Below are positions 1-13,000 of a stretch of 64,000 nt of DNA, piece after piece. The position numbers and the translations under genes were made by a program. Numbering within the stretch: position 1 is the first letter of the stretch; each line of letters opens with the position of its first letter. The DNA comes from Epiperipatus broadwayi (taxonomy: Eukaryota > Onychophora > Udeonychophora > Euonychophora > Peripatidae), in contig JAQFVV010006256.1 in the NCBI GenBank assembly GCA_028023455.1, forward strand, positions 992,001 to 1,056,000. Direction: 5' to 3'. The notes under the pieces are model-generated. The model worked only from the letters and a program-made list of their open reading frames with translations. It was not told the origin of the DNA and ran no database searches.

Positions 1-1330
1 ATGATATTAGTATGCAATAAATAATTGTAAAATACAGTATTTCGCATATAAGAGCAAATACATGTGATAATTGTATGTCTACGGTAGGAATTAACCATCT
101 ACCACGTCTATAGCATACAGTGACTGGCAGTCACATAGTATCACTATACAATATGTATGAAAGTAAAATGGATGGCATGCAGTAGGAATTGATCATCTAC
201 TACACATCACTGTTTTAAATAAGATGATGATTACAAGGGATCAGCAGTTGCAAATGATGTTAAAATCATCTAATACCAATGTGTTACATAAGAATGAGAA
301 TCAGATGTAACTTACAATCCAAATTGATAGATAACGGCCGTACATTCTTATCAAAAATAATAATTCAAATACAAAACTAGTTAAGTAAAACTGACATCTA
401 TTTAATATAACCCCAATCTAGTTGGTCTATGCAGCACAATTGAACTCTATTCGTAATTTAATATCTGCTTTAATATATTATTTATCTTTTAAATAAAATG
501 GAAATAATGATTTAACTAATATACACCTTTTAATAGCATGGCTAAATATTGTGATTACAAGCCTTTTTATAAACTAATTTATTACCATTAGTGCCAACTA
601 AATTGTGGTGTAATATTTAAATAAATCAAATAACAATCTCTTGTCATACCTATTCGTAAAGAGATAAGTAAATAACTATTCATTAACATATTTCATTAGA
701 TTGGAAATAATAATTAACTAAATATTAGTTTAAAAGTTATACTTCAAGTCTTTAAATATTGGCAGAGTTTTTTTTTTTTCATATGTTAAATATTGGCAGA
801 GTTGATTCTTAAAACCATAGCTATGGCAGATGAAGGTTTAAATCATTATTTCACATTCGTTTTGGATGCATAGATATTAATTAGGTCTTGGTTTGATGGC
901 TGGTTCTTCCTGTAGCTCTGAAGACTGTTCCTTATCTCTGCTGAATACATAGCTGACACACGCTCTGATGGTTTTTTCTGTTGTTGATGGCTTCTTTGAT
1001 GTGACTCGGCGATGGGTTTTTGGCCTGCCCTCTGGCAGTTTGACAGAGTGACTCAGATAACAGCTTCTCTATTCTTGCATGGTAGACTTGCTGGAACTAT
1101 CATATAATTAATTAAAGAAACATAATAATTACAGAATGCTAAACACTGGCAGAATAATATTCACTGGCAGGATCAAGACACAATAATAAAAAGATAATTA
1201 CAAACACAGAATAATATTCACTGGCAGAATCAAAATAGTATAATATAAAGATAATAATGAATGTCAAATGATGATAGCAAGTTTTCAAGATCTTTAAGAT
1301 TGTGGAATGTAATTTCCATCACTATATGAT
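1..1330. repeat. AT-rich intronic or upstream block with short internal repeats
   Basis: No coding exon was recognised here. The block carries repeated short words. A GTAGGAATT...CATCTAC motif occurs near 84 and 182, AATATTGGCAGAG occurs twice near 757-803, and an 18-bp word containing AATAATATTCACTGGCAG occurs at 1153-1170 and 1210-1227. The stretch 890-1080 is richer in GC than its surroundings. This looks like the remains of a mobile element, but no protein domain or end could be recognised. From 1330 to 2700 there is only AT-rich sequence with homopolymer runs. Confidence 0.35.
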
Positions 1331-2700
1331 TTGGAATTATCTGTAAAATTCAGATCGACCTCTTGCGGTTTGGATTCTTCGATCTATTGGGTGTAGATAA
1401 CTCCATTATTTTCTCTGAGATCTGAGTTTATTTGTCTAATACTCTTTTTGCATGCCTCTTATTTTTGAGCGGGAATAACAGCTTTTTTAATTAAATTACG
1501 TTAATCATTTATCTTCTAAATTTTAATCTAAGTGATCTGTTTACAAACATTTTAATTACTTTTCCTAGTGTCATTTCCATTATTAAAAGAAAAACTTTTT
1601 CTTTTAAACTACTTTTAAGTTAAATATAGAATCAATTATCTTTTTAAATTTTAAGAAAATATTTTGCATTTAACATAAAATAACTTTATAATTAATTATA
1701 TCATATACATTATCTGTGCATTTTTAATAGATATTTTTATTTATAAAAATTTATTAAAATTTTTACTTTCAAATTTTGTTTGCAACTTTTAACATGTAAA
1801 CATGAAGTGTGTATGTATATATAGCTTCATTATATCTGATAAAATAGTAGATTATTAAAAAAAAAAATTCAGTCTAATCATAAACAAACTTACTTGTATG
1901 ATTGCTATGTATAAAATTTATTTTTTGCTTTATAATGGTGAAATGTGAAGCTAGTTACAGCTATGTTTTTGTTTTATAGTAAGCTTGTTATCATATAATC
2001 ATGCCAGATTACCTTTATTTTCCTCTTAGGAAGACAAGATTTATCAATTAATAATGATTGATCTCCTGACACAATGTTAATCTATAATATGATCAACAAT
2101 CATTTCACAGTTTGACAAAAAGTTTTAGAACAAAAGTAGACTTTTACAGAAAACTATAAAAAGCTTATAAATCGTTTGCTAGACAAATCTAATTTATTTC
2201 TGTAGTTAGTAATAAAGTTTTATTGTTACTATTTTCAACCACAATGAAAAATGCTAATATTTTATCTTTGATCTTTAATAAAGATTTATTGAAGAAGGAA
2301 TTAGTTGAGCTGAGAATCCTGGTTATTAGATAGTTACATTTCTGGAAACAACAGTGACAGGACTTCTAAACTAGTCTCTGCTGATTGAAATATTAGAAGG
2401 TTTTTTTTTTTTTTTTTTTAAAAAAAGGAATTTAGTAAAATGTGTTCTTTTACTGTGACCCAGGATTCAAATTCAGATGGAGTTTAGGAATTTTTTTAAG
2501 TAGCTGAGAATTTCTTAAGGTAATATTCAGCCTATTATTGTTATATTCAACATTTTAATTTATATCCATTTTTTTTATTTACTAATAATCTTTTTTTTTT
2601 TTTTTTTGTATTTATTGTTGTAACATTTTTAGATATTAAAAGATTTTTATTAAATCTAAAAAAACAAACAAACTGAGAAATAAACTATTTTATGTTTTAG

Positions 2701-2828
2701 AGTATCATCTGTATCTTCTTTGAAATCTATATTATCAGGAAAGCCCTCAGACTATAGTTATTTCAATCCTAATAACTTTCTTACATGGCGTGGTCCTAAT
2801 CACTGGAAAATTCTTCCAGCTACTAAAG
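2701..2828 (+). CDS. NCAPH: NCAPH (condensin complex subunit 2, kleisin) internal exon
   Basis: This exon encodes part of the condensin I kleisin, which bridges the SMC2 and SMC4 ATPases and recruits the HEAT subunits during mitotic chromosome compaction. Sequence: a TTTTAG acceptor ends at 2700 and a GGTATT donor starts at 2829. One base completes the codon from the upstream exon, 42 codons follow, and one base is left over, so the downstream intron is phase 1. The translation contains YSYFNPNNFLTWRGPNHW, the conserved aromatic motif seen in animal CAP-H proteins (FNP...TW.GP.HW). The other two frames lack similarity. The next exon begins with two bases that complete the split codon (Asp). 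The upstream exon was not found between 1 and 2700. Confidence 0.9.
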
Positions 2829-4079
2829 GTATTTTTTTTTGTTTCTGAATTTTAATAATAAAATTATTTATTTTTTAATTTGAAAATTATTAAAAAAAAA
2901 CAATGGCTATAACTATAATTAGAGAGATTGTAATGATCTTTTCATTAAATTGATATCAGCATTAAGGTTAGTATTCATAGAGTACGTGAATGTAAAATGA
3001 GAATCCCAAAAAAAACGTCCTAAAGATTTTCTGATCAGTTTCTTTATTTTAGTAGAAATGCTGCCAGGATTGCATTTATATAATTGTCAATTTTTTTAAA
3101 CTAATGATTTGAAAATTATGAATTATCTGTAAGATCTTGATCTTGAGACAAAGTAAGCATCATATCACTCTTTTTTTTTAAACTTTTTAATTACATAGAT
3201 TCTTCTGCAAAAAGTTTGTGGGTTATTAAAATATATAAATTAAGAATCTTTAAGTTATTGAAATTTTCAAATCATTAGTTTATATAGAATAGATAAATTT
3301 GATATTGTATAAATTTACTGCTGATTTTGACTTTTATTATCAAAGCCATGAGATTGATTTTCAAAAAAAAAAAATTGGCAAAAGAGACTGTTATCTAATA
3401 TTTAACTGGATAAATAAGTATAATTCTGAGTGATGGAATTTTAGTTAATAGTTGCATTCTATTTCACTAGAAAAATGAATTAAGATTTTTTTTGAAAAAA
3501 AAAAAATACTTAAAGATAGACGCTGTGAATGCATTACTTTTAAAAATGAGAACTATGATTACTATTTTAATTTTACTAATTAAAATGAAATTTTGTATTT
3601 ACATTGCCTCAAAATTTATTTCTTTTTAACAATTCATGCAATATAATTATGTCTGATAAGTATTTTAGCTGATTATAAATAGTATAATTGATATTCTATT
3701 TTATTTATTGATATTTATCTAAATTACAACCATTACTATATATTAATTGATATGTGTCATATATGCAGTTTAGGGCATGAGGCTTTTATTGAAAGTTCTG
3801 TATTGTCAGCAGCTTTTAGTACTGGAGATAAAAAAAAAAAAAATTAAGATCATTATGTTCTTGGAAGATGGATTAAATTTTTTTTTATATATATATAAAA
3901 GAATAGCTTGGCAATAATGAACAAATGTATTTAATAATCATAAGAGATTTTATTTATGAAAAATTTTAGATGATAAAAGTAGATTTAATTTAAATTAAAA
4001 TACTAGGATTTTAGAATAGTATTAAGAGTATAATATGTACATTCTATAACTGATATAAATTCACTCAAAGAAAAAAAAG

Positions 4080-4905
4080 GCAGTGGAGTCTTGATAAATT
4101 TAAAGAAAATAATAGAGAAATTTTCAGAACTGTGGATTAAAAAATAATTGAAAATAGTAATACCATGATTGATAAAATAAATTTAAATAAAAGTTTGGAA
4201 TTATTTAAGGAAAATTTAAAAATTACTAGTAAAGTAATAAGTTATGAAAGAAGAAAAATAACAAAAATATCTTGACCTAACAGTGAACAAAAAATGATAA
4301 AAGAAAGATGGAAAAATATGAATTCTATTAGAAATATGTGTAAAAAAGTTAACAATGAGTTAAAACATGAAATTAATAAAGCTAAGTGAGAATGATTAAA
4401 AAAGGAAAGAGATAGAGGAATTATAAAGAAAAGGTAGATTCAATTTAATATCTAGTTTGGATAGGAGAAACAGTTCCCAGGAAAATCAATAATTGATGAT
4501 AGAAATGGTAATTTGTATACTAGAAATAATGTCTTAATCTACATTAATGGAAAATAGATTAATAATAATTTTAATTATACAACAGTGAAAAGATCTTAGA
4601 AGCTGATAAAATTCCAGATGAAACATTTAAATTCTTGGGGGAAAAAACAATTGGTAGTTGGTGTATGCAATGTAATGTATAACTCAGGAGATTAGCTCTT
4701 AGATTAGACTAGCTATTAGATTGTTCTCAACCATTATGATTCTGGAATGAAATGCTTAATATACAAAAATGCAAAGATTTTAGAGCAAGCTTAATTTTAC
4801 AGGTGATTAAAATTTATTTAGATCCTTCAATTAGACATATTTCTATCTGAAATGGCAGGTTTAAAAGAAGACAAAGGCACAAGATGTAATTGCAATGATG
4901 ATGAT
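4080..4905 (+). mobile_element. decayed non-LTR retrotransposon (LINE), reverse transcriptase fragment
   Basis: Broken reading frames on the + strand keep the order of a LINE ORF2. At about 4170-4440 there is a lysine-rich stretch typical of the linker before the reverse transcriptase. Next comes IIDDRNGNLYTRN (about 4485-4530), then EADKIPDETFKFLG (about 4600-4640), then KCKDFRASLIL (about 4770-4800), and finally EMAGLKEDKGTR (about 4848-4885). In LINE proteins these correspond to the segment before the fingers, the P-x-E-L-K segment, the C-x-D-F-R-x-I-S-L-I motif and the Q-A-G-F-R-K-G-x-G-T-R motif. Many stops and frameshifts separate the pieces and no catalytic [FY]ADD box was found. The family cannot be fixed from this. 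Confidence 0.55.
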
Positions 4906-7732
4906 TATTATGATATATAAAGGGGAACAGTGAAGAAAAATTTATTACTCACCAGACTTGCTAATATCCTGATAGGGAGAATTTGAACAGATTTTTAAAA
5001 TCTTTGTTTCATTCTCTAACTAAGGATATCTAGATATTTTTAGCTATGGGCCAGATACACATAATGATAGAAAAGATGATAGGATATATGTAAAGTATAT
5101 AATGTATGATCACAACAAATATGTGTTAGATTGCAATTATAATTTGTTAATATAATTTAATCTGTAATATTGAATGTAAATTAAACCAGTAATTGATATG
5201 TGTTAAATCATACTACATTCATTAATATAAATAAACTTAATCTTTAATAAACAAAACCTCCAATTTTTTTTTCTCGTTATAATAACTCAAACTTTAACAA
5301 GTCTTTTTCTTAAATCTAATTTCAATGGACCACAGAATAATGTTCAATTCTTATTAAAATCATGTTAAGCTATTACAATTTTCATTCTAATTTTTTTAAT
5401 CATTTTTTTCAATCATCAGTTATTCATCTATTCAAATATCTAAAAGCAGTAGTTATTCTTAATATTTGTAGCTTGTATTATATTCATTGTTTTAATTTTA
5501 TTTGTATTTATTTTTATATCATACTTTTTATAAGTTTTATTATTGTTTTATATAATATTTTGATAAACTTATCCTTACTATATTCAAGAACCCATACTGT
5601 TTAGTTCATTTGATAAAAATGATTGACCCATGACCTAAAAATTTCTAGATTAGTTCCTACTTGAGGACAGCAAGAAAAATATTCAGTTTGGTCAACTGAA
5701 TGGAAATCTTACATTGTTGCTCGAAAGTTACATGACTTTCCTACTAAATTATTTGTTGATTTATTATCAAGAAATACTATTGTGTCATTAGAAAATTTAA
5801 TAATGACTTTTTTATTCTAATGCTAAATCCATCATCAAAGCAGCATTCATTTAATAACTCATCTAAAATATATTAAACGAGATAAATGATGTTTAACATC
5901 CCTGGCTGATGTACGACAGGGATTTATTACATCTTTACTTTACTTAAACAAAGTGACTCAAATTCATTGTATTAAATATTAATTTAAGACGAATAAAACA
6001 AATACTATATAATTTTGTGTGTTTGTTCTGACTGAGAACTGATTTTTAAAAATGTATCATTTATTTTAGACAATTTTTATAAATTACTTTTTCCTGTTAC
6101 ATTTATTATTTTGCAAAGTTGCAACATTATACATTATATAGTTAGTAGTAATAATAACAAAAAAAAATATTGATAACTATTAATTTTTGAGATTTTATTA
6201 TTTTTCTCTGAAATATTGCATTTACATTTTTGACAAAAGGGCTGATTGTGCTTAATGAAGAACTAATGAAAATATACTTGTCTATAGAACTAAATCCTTA
6301 CTTAATGTGATAAAGGAGAAATTAATGATTTTATAAAAACAAGGAGAAAGGATTTTTAAAATGGGTGAATTTATTAATTTATTTTGTATGATAAATAATT
6401 AAAAATTGATGTAAATGGATAACTAAAATTTAGCATTTGCAATTTATTTTTTGTAGCTATTCGACTGCTGTAATAGTTAAGTGATTAGAAAATTTATAAA
6501 TTATTCTGTTCAATATTTCTTATAATATCTTGATAATTTATCATAATGTTCTCATTTCTTCAAATGATTATATATTGTTAGGTCTTTTTTAGAAATTTAG
6601 TTTTTGTTGATTAATTTTGATCTCATTTTTTTGTTTTTGTTTTTTCATTATAGGCATATTTAATATTTGTTATAAAGAGTCATAATTTTTCATAAAGACT
6701 GGAGATTTTAGAGATATGGATTTGAAAGAAAGTGAAACAAGATAGGTTGGAAGAATAAATTTAGCAATGTAGAACTGTTGGAAAGTTTTAAGATGAATTA
6801 CTGAGGAAATTTTGAGATGGAATTAAATTATGCATTCATTTTGAGATGATGAAATTTATGAAAGCTATATTGGAAAAGCTATAGAGGATAAAAGAATAAG
6901 GTAGAAGAATAAAGAAATTGAGTGATGATTTTAAGGAGGAAAATGGTTTTAAGTATTTATAGATTTGATTAGGGCATAGAAAAACTTGGAGAATGTGATC
7001 TAGTTTGGTATATAAGATCTTTTCTCCCCAAGTAACTAATGATGATGGCATTTACTAAGATGCTTATTTTCCTTTTCCAAAGTGTTCTGTTAATGTGTAT
7101 ATCAATCATAACCATTTATTATAATAACTATTTGTTTTTCCCTCAACAATTTTTCCACAACTAAAGCTAGACAGAGACTGTGAAAATATTAGAATTTAAT
7201 AGTCACTCTCAAGTAGTATGATAGCAAATATAGTTTACAGTAAAAGGCTCTGGGGCAGTGAGAATATCTATTCCTGAAAACAAAGATGGTTGGCAATAGT
7301 AAATATAGCATGGTCTGTAAGTTCATCAGATAAATTATTTAACATAGACACACAATGTCAACAGGACGTTAGTTCAATATTGCAAAATGCTATTGGACAT
7401 TAAATGTAATAATATAGAATGATCATCGAGTTAATAACAATTCAGGTATTTAACAGAATAAATAATTGTGGATCATAGCATAATAAGCTTAGTCAAAATT
7501 GAGACAGTTGATGAATGCTGAAAGAATTGGCATCTCGAAAACACTTAAATTTTATTTTGTAAAAATTTAAAAGCTGTAATTCTCTAAGATTATATATTGT
7601 TTATGAATAGTTTATTTAATAAACTGTAGTACTATTTTTAAATAAAGGAATGAAAAAAGTAAAGCAAGAATCTATAGACACATCTGATTGTAATAAAATA
7701 GATATCTATGAAGTTTTGTTAATCATATATAT

Positions 7733-9691
7733 CAGGGGTAGCCAAACTTTTAGATGTTGGGGTAACTTTTTTGGTGAAGGTGTACCTTAGGGCAACTACG
7801 TTTTTTTTCAGAGCTTTGAACCAGAAAAAAAAATGTTATTTTTGCTGGAATAAAAACTGAACCGAAAAAAATAACAGTTTGAAGTCCTGTTTTTTTTAGA
7901 ATGTACTTACAAATTAGTGTTTTTTTTTTTATAAGGGATTTTAAGTACTCAGAAATATTGGTGACATTTTTAAAAAATACAAACTGTTGAAGACATTTTA
8001 TGACTACTATTAAATTATCTCAGCTACCTCTAGTATTACAATTTGTTCATGTCGCTTCATAAAATGTTTATTAATGAACTGTTGTCCATGAGGATACTCT
8101 TATGTGGCTTTAACTCACTCTTAAACTGCTAATTTTTATATTAGTTTGCTAATTTTATGGTCATTTTATCAAGAAAAATGTACTGTATGATGCTGCCCTT
8201 TTTATATTATTTTACAACTAAAAAATCAATAATATTTAAATTTAAAGTTATAACAATGAGATAAGGCCTGCCTTCCAAGGCGCTATTGGTTGTTTTACAT
8301 TTTCTACAAAAGGGAGCGCTTGTCAAGTTCTTTGCTTTGATTTTCAAAATGAAAATGTATGTTTTATAGTATTTTTTTTTTTTACATATTTATTATTATT
8401 TTCATAAAATATGTGAAAATATAATTATATTTGAAGAATGGTTCAGATTTTAGTAAAAATTTACTTTTAGACGAAAATAAATTGAGAAAGAAATCAATGA
8501 TGTAGGCTGCATTTTATAATAGGTTACTAAAAGTAAGTTTTATGTTGTTCGCTATAGATTATTTTTATCAATTATAAATAGAAATTTATTTTTGAAACAA
8601 CTTTCATTTACTTTAATAAGCTGACAAATTATTAATTTGCTTTTTAGAAACTGAACTAAAACGAGTATAATTTGAAAAGATTAAATATATTTTTACTGCT
8701 GATTCTGTAATTGACCAATCAAAAATTTAGAGCTTTAATTCACTCAGGCAATAGGTATTTTTATTTATTTATAAAAATATAGAATATTTTATTTTAAAAT
8801 TTGGTTACAGCGTATGATAAAATTAGACATAAGATACATTAAATGGTATTCAGAGAGGTAGAAGTTCAATATTGACACATCTTGCATGGCAAAGCCTATA
8901 AGGATTAATATGATGCATAGAGGCAAAGAAAAGAGCTTGGGATTTAGTGTCTTGGTGGTAGGTGACTAAGCTTGCATATCTTGAAATTACAAAGATAGTT
9001 CTAAACTTTTGTCCATACAAAGCCACAGCTTTGTATAGGTAAACCAACCCTTCAGAATGGAAGTCAATGTCATAATACTCAGGATCTGGGCAATAAGCTT
9101 TGAGGAGTAAGGCAAATCATAATTCCAAAGGAATGCATGCAAATCAGTCCCTAATCATTTCCAGGATAGGTGATTTCTATTCAGGTATGAAAGGGATCAG
9201 CTTTAGGGAGGCAAATCAATTAGCTTCCATGTGACATCGTAGATGTAAGGGGGGGGGGAGGCAAATTCTGGTTCCTCTTCCAAATTTTTTCCATTTTGTC
9301 AATATATAAATCAAGTGGAGGCTCCAGCAGCCAATAGGTATTTTGAACGAGGTAAAGGTTAAATTACAATTATTAAATTACTATGCGAAGTGTTTTAAAA
9401 AGTTCACAACTTCTTTGTTTTAAAATCAATTCATTAAAATTCTTCTTTCTCCAGAACAGGAAAAAGGCAATTAAATATTTCTAAGAATTTTAGCTTTAGC
9501 GTTTCTTTTCAACTTTTCCAACCTGAGTTTATTTTTGAAATTGACAATAACAACAGGTGTTAACTATTTTTAAATAAGAATAATTTTGAATTTTTACTTT
9601 TTTTATTTTTTACATTCAAATAAGTGCTATAATTTGTCAATGTTCACATTAGCTTCGCAGTCGACTGCAATTGACATCTTGGCCACCCCTG
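7733..9691. mobile_element. hAT-type DNA transposon, non-autonomous, about 2 kb
   Basis: The left end reads CAGGGGTAGCCAA and the right end, read on the opposite strand, reads CAGGGGTGGCCAA. These are inverted terminal repeats of the form common in hAT elements. Both ends are flanked by ATATATAT, which fits an 8-bp target duplication, although this flank is low in complexity. The body is AT-rich and no transposase frame was recognised, so the copy is probably non-autonomous or very old. A second sequence is inserted inside it (8749-9344). Confidence 0.75.
8749..9344 (-). mobile_element. retroposed insert nested in the hAT element
   Basis: A perfect 13-bp repeat, CAATAGGTATTTT, lies at 8749-8761 and 9332-9344 and looks like a target-site duplication. 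The roughly 570 bases between are richer in GC than the host element. Read on the minus strand, the insert ends in an A-rich tail with AATAAA near 8790, as expected of a retroposed RNA. An open frame on the minus strand (about 9047-8850, open further upstream to about 9100) has no recognised homologue and contains the word YCPDPEYYDID. The insert could be a SINE-like element or a processed pseudogene. Confidence 0.5.
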
Positions 9692-11119
9692 ATATATATC
9701 ATTTAATTCCAGTGAAAAATTATGTAGTTGTGAGTACATAAATACACACACATATAATTATACAATAATTATACTTATTCTTAAGCAAATAATCTCACAA
9801 ACAAAAATATAAAGAATTATCTGAAAATAGATTTTCAAGTCTTTGTAAAAGAAAAAAATAGAATTGTAAAACAAAAATAAATATAATTTGTATTAATTTA
9901 ATAACTGAAAAAAAAAATAAAATTAACTTTTAAGATCTTTTTACTTTTAAGATCTTTTTAATATAACTATCTCTGTCATGTCAATTTTGAATTCAAAAAT
10001 TACAAATAGCTGACAGCAGTGATACAATAATCCTTATTAAACAATTAAATCTTGAGATTATAATAAAGTTTCAACACTTTTTGGTTTCTCATCCAGTAAT
10101 CAAAAATATCTTTAAATGTTAAACTTATTTTATTTATATACAATTTGAAAATTGTGTTCATGATTAAAAATCTTGACCTTTCTCATGAATTCTATTAATA
10201 TGAAACATGTTGATTTCAAGGACACTAAAATTTTGTTTTGTACGCTGTTTTACTATGATTAAAAAAAGAGTTCATTTCAATGTATGATTATTAAGGAGCA
10301 TCACAATTCACAAAAGTTAAACTATATCTAGAGGTTTTATCTTTTTTATTTATTAAAAGTTAATTAACTATTCAGAAGTCTCATTTTTTACTATTAAAGA
10401 ATCTCATGATTGTCATCATGATTATCATTGTTTGTTATAAATATATTTTTTTTTATTAGATTGATAAATTTATGTAATAGTTAAGTGAATTAATAGTTTT
10501 TATCAAATCTATGAGCAATTACTATAGTAGACATCAAATCTGTGATGCACTTTAGTTTATTCATTAATTATCTTGATGTTTTATGATTAATTTAATGAAT
10601 TATACTGTGGCTTTTACTAAATATTGTCAACAGCAGGGCTTTTTGTCATGTAATGCAGTGGAACAGTGTTCTAGCACCTTTTTAAGGGTATTTTTAATGT
10701 TTCAAATGTAATTAGATGAAACTAGTGCACGTACATAATTACATTCCATATTTATATAATTCAAACAAATAAAAAAATATATGGTGTTTTATGAATCAGA
10801 TGCAATATGGATGGATTTGAAATTGGTGCTTTCATGTAGTGAGAAATGGACTTGTCCATGTCCCCATTGGTCACTCGTGATCAACTAATGATTACAGTGA
10901 CGCATGTGCAGCATGTAACGTCTTATGTTTGTGATTGAATACACTTCTGTAGCGATTAACAATGTGTGGAATATTTAATTTCTTTATTTTTACGTAAATT
11001 TGATGTCATTTTATTTATTTTTTAGTATAAAAGTTTACCTCAAAGTTTAAAAATGAAAAACATTTCCAGTTACTTCTTAACCATTGGTCCCACTATTAAA
11101 AGGTCCAAAACGATGACAG

Positions 11120-11762
11120 AAAATATGGAAGTATTGGAATCACCGAGAAGGCAGTCCAAAATATGAAAAAAAGCATAAGCAAGATTATAAACAAAAATAT
11201 AAATGAAGCCTTATTCGAGATAATGTTTCATCAACATTGTATGCCGACTAGTGCCATTGGGAAATCTCCAGCTGAACTGTTGTTTCAAAGAAAATAAGGA
11301 ATAATTTGTCAATCTTGTTACCTACCTGACAAAGAATTAATGAGACAAAAATGGTAGAGAAAAAGTTTGAAATAGGTGACAACATTTGATCACTGAATAA
11401 ATTAAAAAAGAGTTGGGAGAAAGCAGTCATCGCAAGAAATATTGCAAATCAACTGGCAGAAATTGAAACTGAAGAGGGCATAAAACTTTGCAAGCATAAA
11501 AACCAACTGAGAATACGATATCCATCAACCATAAATAATGGGGACGGTGAAGAAGTAACCGGCAACAACATTGAAGCAGGAACTACAACATCAACCAGTC
11601 TGGAGATCTACAACCCCAAAGAAAAAGAATTGTTGATGGTTGGAGACTCTTCCAAAAATGAGATAGCTACACTGAAATCACTATCAAGACACTGCAAAGA
11701 CCACCAGCATCCAACAAGAACCAGAAACTCTCCTGTTCATCTCAAAGACTATGTTATGTGAA
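11120..11762 (+). pseudogene. Ty3/gypsy integrase C-terminal part, broken
   Basis: The + strand frames read in order: TEKAVQNMKKS (about 11137-11170), which matches the segment at the catalytic Glu of gypsy integrases; SAIGKSPAELLFQR (about 11250-11292), the T-G-x-S-P-A-E-L-L-F box; EKKFEIGDNI (about 11358-11390), the F-x-x-G-D motif; CKHKNQLRIRY (about 11490-11520), the R-H-x-N-Q-L-R box; and SPVHLKDYVM followed by a stop at about 11760, a typical end of this polyprotein class. Stops and at least two frameshifts separate these pieces. The 5' two thirds of the element are missing. It is directly followed by a polypurine tract and an LTR. Confidence 0.8.
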
Positions 11763-11777
11763 GAATCATACTTCTGG

Positions 11778-11790
11778 AGTGGGGGAGGAG
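11778..11790 (+). other. polypurine tract before the 3' LTR
   Basis: A G-rich purine run, AGTGGGGGAGGAG, lies directly before the TG that begins the LTR. In retroelements this is the primer for plus-strand DNA synthesis. Its position between the end of pol and the LTR supports the call. Confidence 0.7.
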
Positions 11791-12178
11791 TGCACTTTTC
11801 AAGGTCAAGCAAGAAATATATACATGTGTGCAGCAATAAGTGTATAATAATTGTACAAAATAAAAATAATAACTTTGTACAATAATTATATATAATGATT
11901 ATATAAATAACTGTAACAATAAATGTGAAGCAATGTTGTTAGATCATAGAATTGCTTACCTGGCCTTATAAGGTCAGAGAACTGCAAAAAATGTCATATA
12001 TGGTGAGATATGTAAATGTAAAAAAACACAATATTTGGTAAAGTTTGTAAAAACTCCAGAAGTCTTGAGGAGTATATAAACTTCCAGAACCTGGGTTCTG
12101 GTATTAATGTAATTAAGAGACTCCTGCCTCTGTAAGTCAAAAAGCAGGATTAGGGTTTATTATTTGCAAGTCACTACA
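11791..12178 (+). repeat. 3' LTR of the truncated gypsy element
   Basis: The segment starts TGCACTT and ends CACTACA, the TG...CA form of an LTR, and is about 388 bp long. It contains several AATAAA-like signals (about 11880-11930), a TATATAAA box at 12073-12080 and a perfect hairpin (8-bp stem, 2-base loop) at 12084-12101. No 5' LTR was found in the window, so the element is 5'-truncated. Confidence 0.7.
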
Positions 12179-12761
12179 ACCTTTTATTATTTTTATGCTC
12201 CTTAAATAGGCTATGCATACTTGTAAATATTCTCATATGTTACTTAATTTAAATTATTAGTTTACCATCTCACTTCTAAGTTTGTCAGTTATTTATTTGC
12301 TGCTCACATGACACAGAAAATTCTTAACTCAATTAGTAACTAGTGAGGGATTTAATATAAAAACAATCTTTCTACTGAATGCCAATGAGTCCAAAAAATA
12401 TGAATATGTAATATTTTATGATTGCAATTTTTTGCTGTTTTACTATCTGTTAATATTATTTAAATGGTTATAAATTTGACTGCTAGTTTTCAAAATAAAT
12501 CATGATTTGTTGTAATAATAACTAAAACATAGGCATATTAAACAGACTCCTAATGCACGATAATTACTTATTCTTCTCTTAATTGCTTTTATTACTATTA
12601 ATAATAATTTTATTAACAGATAAATAATACATTTTAAATTTGTAATTTAATTTAATATTTCTATCCAAGTATTACTGTTCAAATACATTTTTCACTTTAA
12701 AATTTTTTTTTTTCAAATAAAACGTTTAATAATGATAATATTTTTGTTTATGTTTATACAG

Positions 12762-13000
12762 ATAAAAAAAATTCTACCAATGGTAAAACTAATCGCAAGG
12801 AAAAAACAAAAAACACTGACTTTGTTTTGGCATATCTAGATGAAGAACCTTCTCATAAGTCTTTTAGTGATGGAGGAGTTAGCACAGTATTATCTAAGGT
12901 TACTTTAGAAAAGTATAACAAATTAGAAACTACTTTACCTGAAGATTTGAATTATGACTACCACAATCTTTTTAAATTATTTCTGAGGTCTTTAGTTTTA
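12762..13000 (+). CDS. NCAPH: NCAPH internal exon
   Basis: The acceptor TTATACAG ends at 12761 and the donor GTAAGT starts at 13001. The first two bases complete the Asp codon left open by the exon at 2701-2828, and 79 further codons run to the end, so the following intron is phase 0. The exon begins with a lysine/asparagine-rich linker. It then contains DFVLAYLDEE, which corresponds to the acidic DFE-I-DFD segment of CAP-H, followed by STVLSKVTLEKY and TTLPEDLNYDYHNLFKLF. The latter is the conserved TTLP-D-NY segment of the family. The frame stays open past the donor to 13078, but the intronic residues are not family-like, which supports the donor at 13001. Confidence 0.93.

Larger units (their letters stand above)
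2829..12761 (+). other. NCAPH: NCAPH intron A (about 9.9 kb, phase 1)
   Basis: The intron starts GTATTT and ends TTATACAG. It is mostly AT-rich filler with many poly-T and poly-A runs. It contains a decayed LINE (about 4.1-4.9 kb), a hAT-like element with a nested insertion (7733-9691) and the 3' end of a gypsy element (11.1-12.2 kb), each listed separately. In 2829-4070, 4910-7730, 9692-11110 and 12180-12761 I see no gene, only AT-rich sequence and microsatellite-like runs. Confidence 0.8.

Noticed and set aside
2031-2110. Possible NCAPH exon after CTCTTAG
   Set aside because: All frames stop within a few codons or lack kleisin-like residues, and there is no suitable donor.
5362-5604. 80-codon open frame with hydrophobic residues
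   Set aside because: It is a translation of AT-rich, T-rich sequence without start context or homology.
6640-7060. Possible decayed LINE C-terminus
   Set aside because: The lysine and glutamate words are too vague and no diagnostic motif was found.
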